64,000 nt of DNA, from positions 620,001 through 684,000 of the forward strand of contig CAWGFK010000055.1 in assembly GCA_963821735.1 (NCBI GenBank), read 5' to 3'. The notes below the pieces were generated by a model that saw only the letters and a program-made list of their open reading frames with translations, was not told the origin of the DNA and did no database searches. The position numbers and the translations under genes were made by a program. This DNA is from Laspinema sp963821735 (GTDB lineage Bacteria > Cyanobacteriota > Cyanobacteriia > Cyanobacteriales > Laspinemataceae). Position 1 is the stretch's first letter, and the number at the start of each line of letters is the position of its first letter. Of the stretch, positions 16,506 to 25,855 are shown in pieces.

Positions 16506-17624
16506 ATGGTTGTTACAGATCACCAGAAGATGAAAGCAGCGAGTCAACGAAAAACAAATTGGTTGTTATATGTGGCGCTTATCCTCTGCGCTGCGATCGG
16601 AATCAGTGCATGGCAAGGTTGGCGGTGGTGGCTATCAGCTAGTGCACCCGTATCCGAATCTTTACCTCGGGATTCTGTCGTCGAAGACAATCGGCTGGAA
16701 GTCGTGAAAATCGACCCCGGGGAACCTGGACAACTCATCGGAGTTAAACTCGAAGAACAGGGGTTGATTCGGTCCGCGAATGCTTGGAATATGTGGACTC
16801 GGTGGTTAACTCGCCAAAACCCAGATGGAGGTTACAAGGCAGGAACCTACCAAATCTCTCCCGATGAGCCGATGCAGGCGATCGCCGAAAAAATTTGGAA
16901 TGGTGAAGTCATGCAGCTAAGTTTCACCGTTCCCGAAGGGTGGAATTTGCGGCAAATGGCTGCACATTTCGAGTCTCAAGGCTTTTTTACCGCTGAAGAA
17001 TTTCTCGCCGCCACTCAGGAAATTCCCTGGGCTGAATATCCTTGGCTCCCTAAAGATATCCCCCATTTAGAAGGCTTTTTATACCCAGATACTTACAAGC
17101 TGCGCGCCGATAATATCACCCCGCAAGCAATTATTCAACCCATGCTGACGCGGTTTGAACAGGTGGCTCTCCCGGTTTATCAACAACCCCAAAATCAAAC
17201 CAATCTCAGTCTCAAAGAATGGGTAACTCTAGCGAGTATTGTGGAAAAAGAGTCGGTGGTGGCATCGGAACGCCATCGCATTGCCGGTGTCTTTACCAAC
17301 CGCCTCAAACAAGGGATGACTCTAGGTGCGGATCCCACCGTGGAATACGGATTAAATATCCGACAAACGGAAGATCAACCCTTAACCCTGGCCCAGGTGA
17401 ACACCCCTAACCCTTACAATACTTATCTGAATGCGGGTTTACCCCCGACCCCGATCTCTGCACCTGGGGTTGCCAGTTTAGAAGCCACTTTAGCCCCAGA
17501 AGAGACGGAATATCTCTATTTTGTGGCCCTCTATGATGGCACCCATATTTTTAGTCGCACCTTAGCTGAACATGAAGCGGCTCAAGATGCCATCTGGGAT
17601 GAGCGGGACCCGACGTTACGGTAA
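16506..17624 (+). CDS. mltG: Endolytic murein transglycosylase MltG (YceG-like)
   Basis: 372 residues (365 if translation starts at the ATG at 16530). One N-terminal membrane helix (about 18-40) anchors it, with the catalytic domain in the periplasm. A LysM-like subdomain is followed by the YceG domain with LEGFLYPDTY (catalytic Glu region, about 195) and LASIVEKES (about 242), and the conserved VFTNRLKQGM / TYLNAGLPPTPISAPG segments. MltG cuts nascent peptidoglycan strands and helps set glycan length. It lies directly before the YqeG-type phosphatase gene, a pairing usual in cyanobacteria. Confidence 0.93.
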   Translation: MVVTDHQKMKAASQRKTNWLLYVALILCAAIGISAWQGWRWWLSASAPVSESLPRDSVVEDNRLEVVKIDPGEPGQLIGVKLEEQGLIRSANAWNMWTRWLTRQNPDGGYKAGTYQISPDEPMQAIAEKIWNGEVMQLSFTVPEGWNLRQMAAHFESQGFFTAEEFLAATQEIPWAEYPWLPKDIPHLEGFLYPDTYKLRADNITPQAIIQPMLTRFEQVALPVYQQPQNQTNLSLKEWVTLASIVEKESVVASERHRIAGVFTNRLKQGMTLGADPTVEYGLNIRQTEDQPLTLAQVNTPNPYNTYLNAGLPPTPISAPGVASLEATLAPEETEYLYFVALYDGTHIFSRTLAEHEAAQDAIWDERDPTLR

Positions 17625-17849
17625 TGATTTCCCCCAGGAGCTTGTGCCAAGGGTTCCTGGGGGGATTTCTGGGAATTGAGTGCGATCGCCGTGGGCTATG
17701 CCACCTTAATATGTCAAAATCATCATGCGGGGAATGCAGTTTTTAGAAAGATCCTGGTGATCCGGTGCGATCGCCCTGTCAAACCCGATTATTGGGTCAC
17801 GGCAGTTTCTAGGGCGGTGGTTAGTTTTAGTCAGCGAAGGTCAATTACT

Positions 17850-18374
17850 ATGTCTTGGGGAAAACTTTTAGAGCCCGATTTATTTTTAGGGGACTCAATT
17901 TTAAGCCTGACACCAGAGATCGTCAAAGAGTATGACCTCAAGGGTTTGGTTTTGGATGTGGATGAAACCCTCGTCCCCCTTCGAGAAATCCAAGTGTCTG
18001 AGTATCTCCGGCAGTGGGTTGAACAAATTCGCCCGGTTGCTACCCTGTGGTTGGTCAGCAATAACATCAGTGAAGCTCGCATCGGTGGCATTGCTCGCTC
18101 TTTAAATCTGCCCTACATTACAGGTGCAGCCAAACCCTCCCGGCGCAAGTTACGACAGGCGGTGACGGGGATGAATCTGCCGGTGGAAAAGGTGGCAATG
18201 GTGGGCGATCGCCTCTTTACCGATGTCCTCGCTGGTAACCGCTTGGGAATGTTTACCATTTTGGTAGAACCGATGGTGGAACCCGGGGAAATTATGCAAA
18301 CCAAGCATCCGGTGCGATCTCTGGAAGTCTGGTTATCTCAAATCCTCGGCGCTTCCCTCGCCAAGAACAAGTAA
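17850..18374 (+). CDS. YqeG-family HAD IIIA-type phosphatase
   Basis: 174 residues from the ATG at 17850, preceded by AAGG; the frame stays open back to 17676 but without family resemblance. HAD motif I is DVDETL (about residue 34), motif II the Ser/Asn of LVSNN (about 70), then K of AAKPSRRKLR (about 94) and motif IV MVGDRLFTDVLAGNRLGM (about 115). The family includes phosphatidylglycerophosphate phosphatases, so a role in phosphatidylglycerol synthesis (essential for thylakoids) is plausible. About 225 bases after mltG on the same strand. Confidence 0.88.
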   Translation: MSWGKLLEPDLFLGDSILSLTPEIVKEYDLKGLVLDVDETLVPLREIQVSEYLRQWVEQIRPVATLWLVSNNISEARIGGIARSLNLPYITGAAKPSRRKLRQAVTGMNLPVEKVAMVGDRLFTDVLAGNRLGMFTILVEPMVEPGEIMQTKHPVRSLEVWLSQILGASLAKNK

Positions 18375-18531
18375 CAGGTCATTGAGCTGAACACCCCCTT
18401 TAAAAAACCCGATATAGCCCTGCATCTTAAACGATTGAGGCTGACACCAAATTATCAAGCGGCATAAAAATGAGTTTATACGGGGCCGCCTTGAGCAAGA
18501 CCCTCACGATATATTCAGTTTGATAAAACAC

Positions 18532-18570
18532 AAAGCGCCTGCCTTCACCGAAATCAAGGCGGGCGTTTTA
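18532..18570. terminator. Stem-loop between yqeG and proB, terminator-like
   Basis: AAAGCGCCTGCCTT pairs with AAGGCGGGCGTTTT over a 10-base loop, giving a 13-14 base stem with one or two G-U pairs and A/T ends on both sides. It is placed to end the yqeG transcript; the T tract is short. Confidence 0.5.
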
Positions 18571-18631
18571 CAATTGGATCCGGTCATCCGAGGGTAACCC
18601 GGACTTCATCCTCAACGCGAGCGCTTTTTTT

Positions 18632-19791
18632 ATGAACCTGCAAACCCTAGTCGTCAAAATTGGCACCTCTAGTCTCACCCAGGAGAGCACTGGCAACCTG
18701 GCGATCGCCACCATTGCCGCCCTGATTGAAACCCTCAGCGCCCTCCGCCACCAAGGGCATCGCGTGATCTTAGTCTCCTCCGTGCCGTGGGGGTCGGCTG
18801 TGCCCGTCTGGGATTAAAAGAGCGTCCCCGGACGATCGCCCTCAAACAAGCGGTGGCAGCAGTCGGTCAGGGCCGCTTAATGCGGGTTTATGATGACCTG
18901 TTTACCACCCTGCAACAGCCGATCGCCCAAGTCCTCCTCACCCGCAGCGATTTAGTCCAACGCAGTCGCTACGTCAACGCCTATAACACCTTCCAAGAAT
19001 TACTCCGCCTCGGGGTCATCCCGATTGTCAACGAAAATGATACCGTAGCCACGGAAGAACTCAAATTTGGCGACAATGATACCCTCTCGGCAATGGTTGC
19101 CAGCTTAGTCGAAGCGGAATGGCTGTTTCTGATGACCGATGTCGATCGCCTTTACTCTGCCGACCCCCGCAGCCATCCCGACGCCCAACCGATTACCCTG
19201 GTTCAACATCTCGATGAGTTGCGACAGTTACAGGTGGAAACCGGAGGCAGTGGCAGCAATTGGGGGACGGGGGGAATGATGACTAAAATTGAGGCGGCCC
19301 GCATTGCCACAGGTGCCGGAGTCCGCACGGTGATTACCTCATCTCAATCCCCGCGCAACTTGGAGAAGATTTTGCAAGGGGAGGCGATCGGGACCCATTT
19401 TGCACCGCAAAAGAGCACGAGTAACGCCCGCAAGCGCTGGCTGGCTAATGCGGTGATTCCCTCGGGTAAACTTTATTTAGATGAAGGGGCAGTCCGAGCA
19501 ATCTGTCAAGGGGGAAAGTCTCTGTTAGCAGCAGGTATCCTGGAGGTGTTCGGAGAATTTGAGCCGTCGGATGCGGTGCAACTGTGCGATCGCTCGGGTC
19601 GGGAAATTGCTCGGGGACTGGTTAACTATAGCAGTGACGAACTCGATCGCATTCGCGGAAGAAAGTCTGATGAAATTCCCGAAATTTTAGGTTATATTGT
19701 TGCCGACACGGTAATCCACCGGGATAACTTAGTTTTAAGCCATTCCAGTAGTGATACCCCTGAATTGAACAAAACCGACCCCCTGCACTGA
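18632..19791 (+). CDS. proB: Glutamate 5-kinase, one-base deletion
   Basis: First enzyme of proline synthesis (glutamate to glutamyl-5-phosphate, ATP-dependent). N-terminal LVVKIGTSSLT and VILVSS are the amino-acid-kinase start; the rest reads on in another frame: VGVGCARLGLKERP, IPIVNENDTVA, KFGDNDTLSAMVA, GTGGMMTKIEAARIATGAG, then a PUA domain (from about residue 280). The family has VSSGAVGVG at the break; here the G before GTGCC at 18782 is missing, giving VSSVPWGS and a stop at 18817. Restoring one G gives a 386-residue protein of normal length. As printed the gene would make only a 61-residue fragment. Confidence 0.93.
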
Positions 19792-19970
19792 ATTTGACAG
19801 GGCCGGAACGTTCAAGTTAAAATGACCCCATTCATCGGATGCGGCGATTCTCATGCCGATTTGGTGGTCAATGCAACGATCAGAAGCTCGGCTCACCTGC
19901 CAGCATCAAGGGATTTTTTTACCCCGGACCCGGACTAAAAATACTTCTACAAACCGGAAGAGAATAGACG

Positions 19971-20375
19971 ATGAACCCCGATAACGTCATGGAATTTTTA
20001 CAAACCGGATTTCGAGTTGGGGTAGGCGCGACGGCTTCCCTACTCGAAAGCATTCAAGACGCCCAAAAACGAGAAGAAAATCTGGCGGATTTAAAACTAG
20101 ATGCCAGCGATTTGACTAAAAAATGGGCTGAAAAAGGAGAAATGACCGAACGCGAAGCCCGCAATTTTGTGGATACCCTGATTGACCATCAGCGATCGCC
20201 TTCTGAACCTCCATCCTCTGCCACTCCCTCTGCGCCAAGTTCTGAGCCTCCGTCATCCCCGCCTACTTCGGCAACTAATCCGGAAGTCTACCAAGATTTA
20301 CAAGACTTAACCGCTCAAATTGCAGCGTTGCGGTCTGAGTTAGAAAATTTACAGCAGAAAGATTCGGAACGTTAA
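19971..20375 (+). CDS. Conserved hypothetical, phasin-like
   Basis: 134 residues. An amphipathic N-terminal helix (about 1-30), a helical segment with KKWAEKGEMTEREARNFVDTL (about 48-70), a Ser/Pro-rich linker (about 77-105) and a C-terminal coiled coil (LQDLTAQIAALRSELENLQQ). The layout resembles phasin-like or small helical proteins conserved in cyanobacteria; I would not assert granule binding. No signal peptide. Transcribed alone. Confidence 0.65.
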   Translation: MNPDNVMEFLQTGFRVGVGATASLLESIQDAQKREENLADLKLDASDLTKKWAEKGEMTEREARNFVDTLIDHQRSPSEPPSSATPSAPSSEPPSSPPTSATNPEVYQDLQDLTAQIAALRSELENLQQKDSER

Positions 20376-20959
20376 GCTCTGGGTGCGAGAACGCCGGTAT
20401 GGTTTTTCATACCAGGGACCAAAAACCGGGTTTCGTGACAACAGACTGCTGATTAGTAACAAAGTTGCTCCAGAAACCCTGTTGTCTTCCCGAGACTGTC
20501 CCGGCGCGATCGGTTCCCAGCGGGGATCCCAGCTCAAATACTTAGCACAAGTAGGAACCCGGTACAGTGTTAGATCTGTAGAGTCAGACACTGGGTTCCT
20601 GGCCCTTTTTTTGGGCTTCATTGGCCTAAACTTTTGTGAATAAACCGGGTTTGTCTTCCCTCTACTGTAACCCTCGACTAGACGACAGGGTATGAGGTGA
20701 GGGAATTTCCGGGAAAAATTTTTCAGTCTTGCTTGGGGCTTTTGACTGTCCGGTTAAAACCAGAAGGGGAATTCGTGGCCTGGGGTTTTCCGTATAACGA
20801 CCTCCAGAGGAGGCCAGAAGGCGATCGCACAACCACCGGATTTCAGCGTAAACCGCTTCTGGTCTAGATCAGGATATGCCCTGTCAATAAAAAGTCAAAT
20901 TGATTTAACTTTTTATTGACAGGGGTACGCTTGATTTGATATGATGTACCAGTTTTTAT
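20376..20959. other. Spacer with short repeats
   Basis: About 580 bases. Overlapping open frames on both strands (20349-20643) run through words such as AAAAACCGGGTTTC that recur elsewhere (24158) and look non-coding. A long inverted repeat lies at its right end. Confidence 0.5.
20881..20922. terminator. Inverted repeat downstream of the DUF4327 gene
   Basis: CTGTCAATAAAAAGT (20881-20895) and ACTTTTTATTGACAG (20908-20922) are perfect 15-base arms around a 12-base loop. It begins about 40 bases past the DUF4327 stop, so it may end that transcript; it is A/T-rich and may instead be a small repeat. Confidence 0.5.
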
Positions 20960-21190
20960 TTAATCGTTGTCCCAGTCTTCGCGACCCATGAGATCCACAA
21001 TGCGATCGCGCAGTAAGAAATCGTATTTTTCTAATTCAGATTCAACCACGGCCCATTCCCGCGCTGGGATGTATTGGCAGAGGGTATAGATCGGTTGTTG
21101 TCGGCCCACAAAGCCATTTTTGACCAAGGTTCGAGCTTCTTCTTTGATAAACTCGATGGAATATTGAACGGTAGATGTAGATGGAGCCAT
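20960..21190 (-). CDS. DUF4327 family protein
   Basis: 76 residues, soluble. The family signature RQQPIYTLCQYIPAREW is present at about 30-46 and a WDND-type ending closes the protein. DUF4327 is a small protein family restricted to cyanobacteria, of unknown function. An AGG lies just ahead of the ATG. Single gene. Confidence 0.85.
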   Translation of the reverse strand: MAPSTSTVQYSIEFIKEEARTLVKNGFVGRQQPIYTLCQYIPAREWAVVESELEKYDFLLRDRIVDLMGREDWDND

Positions 21191-21818
21191 CTTTAAAACC
21201 TCGCTAGATAGATTCTTTAATCAACGGTATATCTGTGACCACCCCCCAGCTAGGTGAATAATTCATAATAGCTCGTTGAAGACGGGAGACTACTGGGCTG
21301 TCTCTCGGGTATTTGTTACATTCTATACAGCAGCATTGTTATTATCGCGCTAATTGACTCCTACTTATCTTAATAAAATATGAAGAATTATGCACCCTCA
21401 GGTAGATAAATTTTTTCGATGTAGTTTCCCGGCCCGTTTCGGAATGATTAATGATTGCATTATTTCAGTCTAAAGTAGAGTATGGAGAGGCCAAAATTTA
21501 TACAGGGGGATAGTTGTAGGGATATTTGTGGGAGCAACTTTATATAATCTTCAGCCGATTAGCTGCCTCTCTAGCTAATCCCGCTCCAGAATCCGATTTT
21601 TAAAGTCTATAAAAACCGACGCCTTCAAGGGTGTGGGTTTTCACAGGTCTATAAAAACCGGACTCCGGATAACAAGGAGATTAACCGGATAGGGATCACT
21701 GCTTTCTGGGTATAAACTAGATGAAATCCGATGGAAATCCTGTGCCGGTAGCGCGGGTAACTATAGCAACACAAAGCACTACGAGCTTTTGACTTCCGGT
21801 GCAGATTTCATCTGGAGC
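21191..21818. other. Spacer between nagZ and the DUF4327 gene
   Basis: About 630 bases, rather A/T-rich near the DUF4327 promoter. It holds a GTGTGGGTTTTCACAGGTCTATAAAAACC hairpin-like stretch in outline (21630-21658) and, at its right end, the structured inverted repeat at 21719. No gene seen. Confidence 0.5.
21719..21813. repeat. 95-base structured inverted repeat behind nagZ
   Basis: AGATGAAATC (21719-21728) pairs with GATTTCATCT (21804-21813). After a 12-base bulge TGTGCCGG (21741-21748) pairs with CCGGTGCA (21796-21803) using two wobble pairs. The right arm is uninterrupted, so the fold is a 10 bp + 8 bp helix with a one-sided bulge and a 47-base loop. It ends 6 bases from the nagZ stop. 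Confidence 0.6.
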
Positions 21819-21819
21819 C

Positions 21820-23478
21820 TTAGTAGAACGGATTGGGTTGGGTGGGGGTGGGAGTCAGTCCGAATAAAGTTTCCAGGGCGATCGCCTGGGCGGCCCCCAT
21901 TTGTCCATAAGAAAACACAAACGGAATCGATGGAGGCAAGAGTTGCTTAAATTCGTCCAAAACGTAGGGACTCCCGTAAATCACCACCGCCTGCAATTGT
22001 CCCATTTCTAATAATTGAGTCAGCCATTCCCGGGCGAGGCGGGTCACCTGGGCGGGCCCTCCGAACGGATTACCCCGGATAAAGACTTGCAATAAAGTTT
22101 TTCCCGTTCCCATTGCCTGCAAGTCTTGCCCTCGACAGGGTGTAGAACAATCCACGCCTTGGAATTGATAGCCTTTAGACTTCGGCATGACGATCGCCGG
22201 GGCTTGTTTATTCAGAAATGCACTATTAACCAGAGAATCAGTCACCAATAAATTATTCCTATACTCCCCGGATTCCGGTTGAGGGACGGATAAAGGCAAA
22301 GACCCCCCAATTTGCTGCGACTCCCGTAAGATATTTTCGACACAGTTAATTGCGCCCGGAGTAGATAAATTAATCAATTGGGCGGTGGGGGAAGTCGGAG
22401 GATTGACCACTGTAGAAGGAGAGAAGAGTTTTTGTTTCGCCTTCCAAATGCGGGTTACGGATTGGAGAATGCGATCGCGGGATATGCGACCGGATTTGAC
22501 CGCATCACAAAGGGCTGTAATCGCCTCTGCTGGGTCCACGGGCATTAATAAAATATCCGCCCCAGCTTCCAATGCTAAAATTGGGGCTTCATTCGGACCA
22601 TACCGTTTGGCGATCGCCCCCATCACCAAAGCATCGGTAACAATTAATCCCTCAAACCCGAACCGTTGGCGTAACTGTCCCGTTAAAATCTTCGAGGAAA
22701 GAGTCGCCGGATATTCCGAGTCCCAAGCTTCAATACAGAGGTGAGCACTCATCACCGCATCCACCCCAGCGGCGATCGCCCGTTGAAATGGCGGGAGTTC
22801 CACCGTCTCTAGTCGTTCTAGAGAATGGCGCAACACCGGCAACTCAATATGAGAATCCACACTGGTATCCCCATGTCCGGGAAAATGCTTGGCACAGGTG
22901 AGGACCGGATACTTCTGTGCCCCGCGCATAAATGCTAAGGCTAACTCACTGGCAGTTTCAGAATTTTCCCCAAAGGCACGGACATTAATCACCGGGTTTT
23001 CGGGATTGTTATTCACATCCACCACTGGGGCGAGGACCCAATTAATCCCGACGGCGAGGGCTTCCTGGGCGGTATAGGCTCCCATTGCTGTGGCATAACC
23101 CTGAGCTTTCGAGGGTTCTGTTGCAGCAATCTTGGCGATCGCCATTGGCGGGGGAAACCAAGTTGCACCAGCAAATCGCTGTCCGACACCTTCCTCGATA
23201 TCGGCAGCGATCAGCAGGGGATACTTCGCCCAGGATTGCAACTGCTGCGATCGCAACATCAAATCACCCGCACTGCCTCCCACCAAAATCACGCCCCCCA
23301 CACCCTGTTCCTGCACCAGCTTCTGTAACTGTGCTGCTGGGGGTTCCCAATCGGGATATTCGATTTGGTGGTCAAACAAATGTCCAGATGCTCGCACAAC
23401 GAACAACTGCGCCACCTGTTCTTCTAACGATAGGGTTTCGAGATCCGGCAGTGCCGGGATCAGATCCGACATATCCAC
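21820..23478 (-). CDS. nagZ: Glycoside hydrolase family 3, beta-N-acetylhexosaminidase
   Basis: 552 residues. The GH3 TIM barrel covers about 20-360 with the NagZ hallmark KHFPGHGDTSVDSH (about 219-232, its loop His-Asp acting as acid/base) and the nucleophile Asp in VTDALVMGAI (about 280). A C-terminal GH3-like domain follows (about 390-545), making it longer than the single-domain E. coli enzyme. NagZ enzymes remove N-acetylglucosamine from muropeptides in peptidoglycan recycling. No signal peptide is obvious. It starts 4 bases after rbfA, so the two are co-transcribed. Confidence 0.88.
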   Translation of the reverse strand: MDMSDLIPALPDLETLSLEEQVAQLFVVRASGHLFDHQIEYPDWEPPAAQLQKLVQEQGVGGVILVGGSAGDLMLRSQQLQSWAKYPLLIAADIEEGVGQRFAGATWFPPPMAIAKIAATEPSKAQGYATAMGAYTAQEALAVGINWVLAPVVDVNNNPENPVINVRAFGENSETASELALAFMRGAQKYPVLTCAKHFPGHGDTSVDSHIELPVLRHSLERLETVELPPFQRAIAAGVDAVMSAHLCIEAWDSEYPATLSSKILTGQLRQRFGFEGLIVTDALVMGAIAKRYGPNEAPILALEAGADILLMPVDPAEAITALCDAVKSGRISRDRILQSVTRIWKAKQKLFSPSTVVNPPTSPTAQLINLSTPGAINCVENILRESQQIGGSLPLSVPQPESGEYRNNLLVTDSLVNSAFLNKQAPAIVMPKSKGYQFQGVDCSTPCRGQDLQAMGTGKTLLQVFIRGNPFGGPAQVTRLAREWLTQLLEMGQLQAVVIYGSPYVLDEFKQLLPPSIPFVFSYGQMGAAQAIALETLFGLTPTPTQPNPFY

Positions 23479-23482
23479 AGAT

Positions 23483-23911
23483 TTAAGCCTCAGTTTCTGA
23501 AATTTCGCTCTCGTTTAAATCCACATCTTCCTCCTGACCCTCGGGATGATGCTGTTTGCGTTCTTCACTAATCTGATTGAGCAGTGTCAGGATGCGCGTC
23601 CCGCGTTCAATGGATCGGTCTTCTAAAAATATCACCTCTGGAGTCCGACGCAATCGCACTCGGTGTCCGAGTTCCCTGCGGATATATCCAGTTGCTGCTT
23701 GTAGTCCTTCCATTGTTTCGGCGCGTGCTTCGTCACTGCCATAGATACTGACAAAAATCTTGGCGTGTTGGAGGTCACCGGAGACATTGACATCGGTAAC
23801 GCTCACCATTCCCGCACCCACTCGGTCATCCTTAATGTCGCCGATTAACATTAAACTGACTTCGCGCTTAATCAAGGACGCGACACGCTCTACTCGACGA
23901 TCTGTAGCCAT
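23483..23911 (-). CDS. rbfA: 30S ribosome-binding factor A
   Basis: 142 residues. RVERVASLIKREVSLMLIGDIKD, VSVTDVNVSGDLQHAKIFVSIYG and IRRELGHRVRLRRTPEVIFLEDRSIERGTRI are the full set of RbfA KH-like domain signatures (about 6-115); an acidic tail follows. RbfA assists late 30S subunit maturation, especially at low temperature. First gene of a two-gene unit with nagZ; the DUF751 gene lies upstream in the same direction. Confidence 0.95.
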   Translation of the reverse strand: MATDRRVERVASLIKREVSLMLIGDIKDDRVGAGMVSVTDVNVSGDLQHAKIFVSIYGSDEARAETMEGLQAATGYIRRELGHRVRLRRTPEVIFLEDRSIERGTRILTLLNQISEERKQHHPEGQEEDVDLNESEISETEA

Positions 23912-24051
23912 AATCTTGATTCCCTTGTTTGCATGGTACTCATTGGTTTAGGTGGCATTTGAATGCATCCACCTGTTTGTAGTGTAGAGTTTTAATCCGT
24001 GCTACCGCTACAACAGCAAACCGCGTCACCGCCGACACCCTTCACCCACTC

Positions 24052-24123
24052 ATTCCTCGTGACTTGGCTTAGGCCACGTCAGGAGGACCCCACCCTAACC
24101 CTCCCCTTGCGAAGGGGAGGGGA
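24052..24123. repeat. Interspersed repeat with two hairpins
   Basis: CCTCGTGACTTGGCTTAGG then CCACGTCAGGAGG forms one hairpin. It is followed by CCCCACCCTAACCCTCCCC and GAAGGGGAGGGG, a second. The first part recurs at 29570-29602, the second at 4948. Confidence 0.6.
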
Positions 24124-24210
24124 CCGGAGGTGTACTTAAATTTGAGGCAAAATCTGGGTCAAAAACCCGGTTTCTGATCCCTGGGATCTAAACAAAACTG
24201 CCCCGATGCT

Positions 24211-24417
24211 CTAGCTTACGGCCAATCCCAACATCCCTCGTAAGGTCAACCCGACAAAAATTAGGGCAGTCACAACTAAAGTAACTAAGGCGATCGCCGT
24301 CACGGGTTTTTGCAACAGGGGCTTAACCCAACCGAACAGGGCAAAGAAGATACCCAGAATGATCGTGACAAAGTAGCGCGGGTAGCGAAGGATATTACTC
24401 CAAAAGTCATCAAACAT
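24211..24417 (-). CDS. DUF751 family protein (Ycf33-like)
   Basis: 68 residues with two membrane helices (about 14-32 and 42-62). FWSNILRYPRYFVTIILGIF is the typical N-terminus of the DUF751/Ycf33 family, found in cyanobacteria and plastid genomes. Function unknown. Its place upstream of rbfA on the same strand is common in cyanobacteria, although 300 bases with repeats separate the two here. Confidence 0.88.
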   Translation of the reverse strand: MFDDFWSNILRYPRYFVTIILGIFFALFGWVKPLLQKPVTAIALVTLVVTALIFVGLTLRGMLGLAVS

Positions 24418-24444
24418 AAAAATTCAGATTCTGAACAGGAGCGG

Positions 24445-25461
24445 CTAAGTCTGTTTGCATTGTACCGCGTAGCATTGTTCCGCGAGTTGCACCAGTTCAG
24501 TAAACTTCCAAGTTCCTTGGTCATTGAGATTCGCCGCCAGTTCTTGGGGAATGGCATCCAGTCCGAGATAGGCCCCGGAAATTGCCCCGGCCATCGCTGC
24601 GGTGGTATCCACGTCACCCCCTACGATAATCGCAGTGCAGAGGGTTTCCCAGTAATCCTCGGGGGTTTTCAAGAAGGAATAGAGGCTCCAGAGGACACTG
24701 CCAATGACAAAGGGCGAAATTCCCGGCCACCGTTGCTCGTGTTCAGGGTCAATCCCGGCCCGAGAAATCAGTGGGACTGCTGCTTCAATGGGTAACTCGA
24801 TCCAGTCGATTAAGTCTTTCAGATATCCGGCGAGGATGGGTTCAATTTGCCCGGTCCATTCGCCTAGCTGGGAGAGGAAGGAGGCGGGATTAATGGATTC
24901 CCCGCGCAGGACAAGGGCCACGGCCCCGGCGATCGCCACGGCCCCGGCACAACAGCGGGGGTCCTGATGGGTGCTGCGTCCTTGGTCTACGGCAGCCTGA
25001 ATCAGTTGAGGCGGGTCATTGTAAAAGATGAGACCAATGGGTGCAGCCCGCATGGCGCTGCCATTCCCCGCAGACGGAGGCGGTTCCCCAGCGGATTGCC
25101 AGGGAATTCCCTGGGCTAATCGCAATGCTGCGGCTTCTGTAGACTGTCCTCGTCCGACGATGCGTTCTTCGGTGAAGATTGCTGCAATACGTTGAGCATA
25201 GTCTGCGGGGTCGAATCCGCCACAGGCGATGTAACTTTGGATGAGTTCTCGGGCGAGTTGGGAATCATCGGTGTATTGACCAAAGGGAAAGGGGAAGCGA
25301 TCGCGGTCTCGAATTCGCTTGGGTTTGAGTTCGTAATTTACATAATTTTGACAAACTTCTTCAGCATAGCCTTCAACACGGCAGCCAACCGCATCACCGA
25401 GGCACTGTCCAATCAAACAGCCTTTAAATTGTTCTAAACGGGATACCGTTGGCTTCCTCAT
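24445..25461 (-). CDS. ADP-ribosylglycohydrolase family protein
   Basis: 338 residues. The all-helical ADP-ribosyl hydrolase fold is shown by FKGCLIGQCLGDAVGCRVEG (about 8), the metal-binding YTDDSQLAREL (about 63), GNGSAMRAAPIGLI (about 130) and GGDVDTTAAMAGAISGAYLG (about 283), which supply the Asp and Thr ligands of the two Mg ions. Members remove ADP-ribose from proteins (DraG type) or free ADP-ribose conjugates; the substrate cannot be told here. No DraT-like transferase is adjacent. Stop lies 27 bases from the DUF751 start, so they may be co-transcribed. Confidence 0.9.
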   Translation of the reverse strand: MRKPTVSRLEQFKGCLIGQCLGDAVGCRVEGYAEEVCQNYVNYELKPKRIRDRDRFPFPFGQYTDDSQLARELIQSYIACGGFDPADYAQRIAAIFTEERIVGRGQSTEAAALRLAQGIPWQSAGEPPPSAGNGSAMRAAPIGLIFYNDPPQLIQAAVDQGRSTHQDPRCCAGAVAIAGAVALVLRGESINPASFLSQLGEWTGQIEPILAGYLKDLIDWIELPIEAAVPLISRAGIDPEHEQRWPGISPFVIGSVLWSLYSFLKTPEDYWETLCTAIIVGGDVDTTAAMAGAISGAYLGLDAIPQELAANLNDQGTWKFTELVQLAEQCYAVQCKQT

Positions 25462-25495
25462 TTATATTAGATTAATTTTCTAAGTAAGCTGTTAA

Positions 25496-25855
25496 TTATA
25501 TCATATTTTGATGAAAATCAATCATTAACATTTTTCCGGTGGCATCATAAAATAACGTCGCAAAACAGAGTTCTGGATAGACTCTGCCGCGTTTTTGTTT
25601 TTGAATCCCACCCATTGCCACCTGAACCCGATACCCTGTTCCTAAATTAATATCAAAATACTCATTAAAAAAGGCTTTTGTTACAATATCAATTTGCACC
25701 CCTTCTGGGATGGCGACACTGATATCTTCATCTTCTAGTTGAACTTTTTTCTGGCCGGAAGCCCGGTATTTTTGTAACATATTATTGACATCTTCAAAGA
25801 TTTGAGGGTCGGGTAAAATGCGATCTATAGCTTGGATAACATCCTGAGAATCCAT
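25496..25855 (-). CDS. Conserved hypothetical protein
   Basis: 119 residues, soluble. Helical first half (VIQAIDRILPDPQIFEDVNNMLQKY) followed by beta-rich sequence (VQIDIVTKAFFNEYFDINLGTGYRVQVAM). AGGAGG stands 8 bases before the ATG, a strong ribosome site. No domain name recognised; the composition suggests a real small protein, possibly a cyanobacterial family member. 34 bases downstream of it begins the ADP-ribosylglycohydrolase gene. Confidence 0.7.
   Translation of the reverse strand: MDSQDVIQAIDRILPDPQIFEDVNNMLQKYRASGQKKVQLEDEDISVAIPEGVQIDIVTKAFFNEYFDINLGTGYRVQVAMGGIQKQKRGRVYPELCFATLFYDATGKMLMIDFHQNMI

Noticed and set aside
20349..20643. Overlapping 86-90 residue frames on both strands
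   Set aside because: Repeat-derived words, no ribosome site, no recognisable family.
21719..21813. Cobalamin riboswitch fragment (CCGGTGCA...)
   Set aside because: A short resemblance only; the remaining core is missing and it lies behind nagZ, not ahead of a transport or cobalamin gene.
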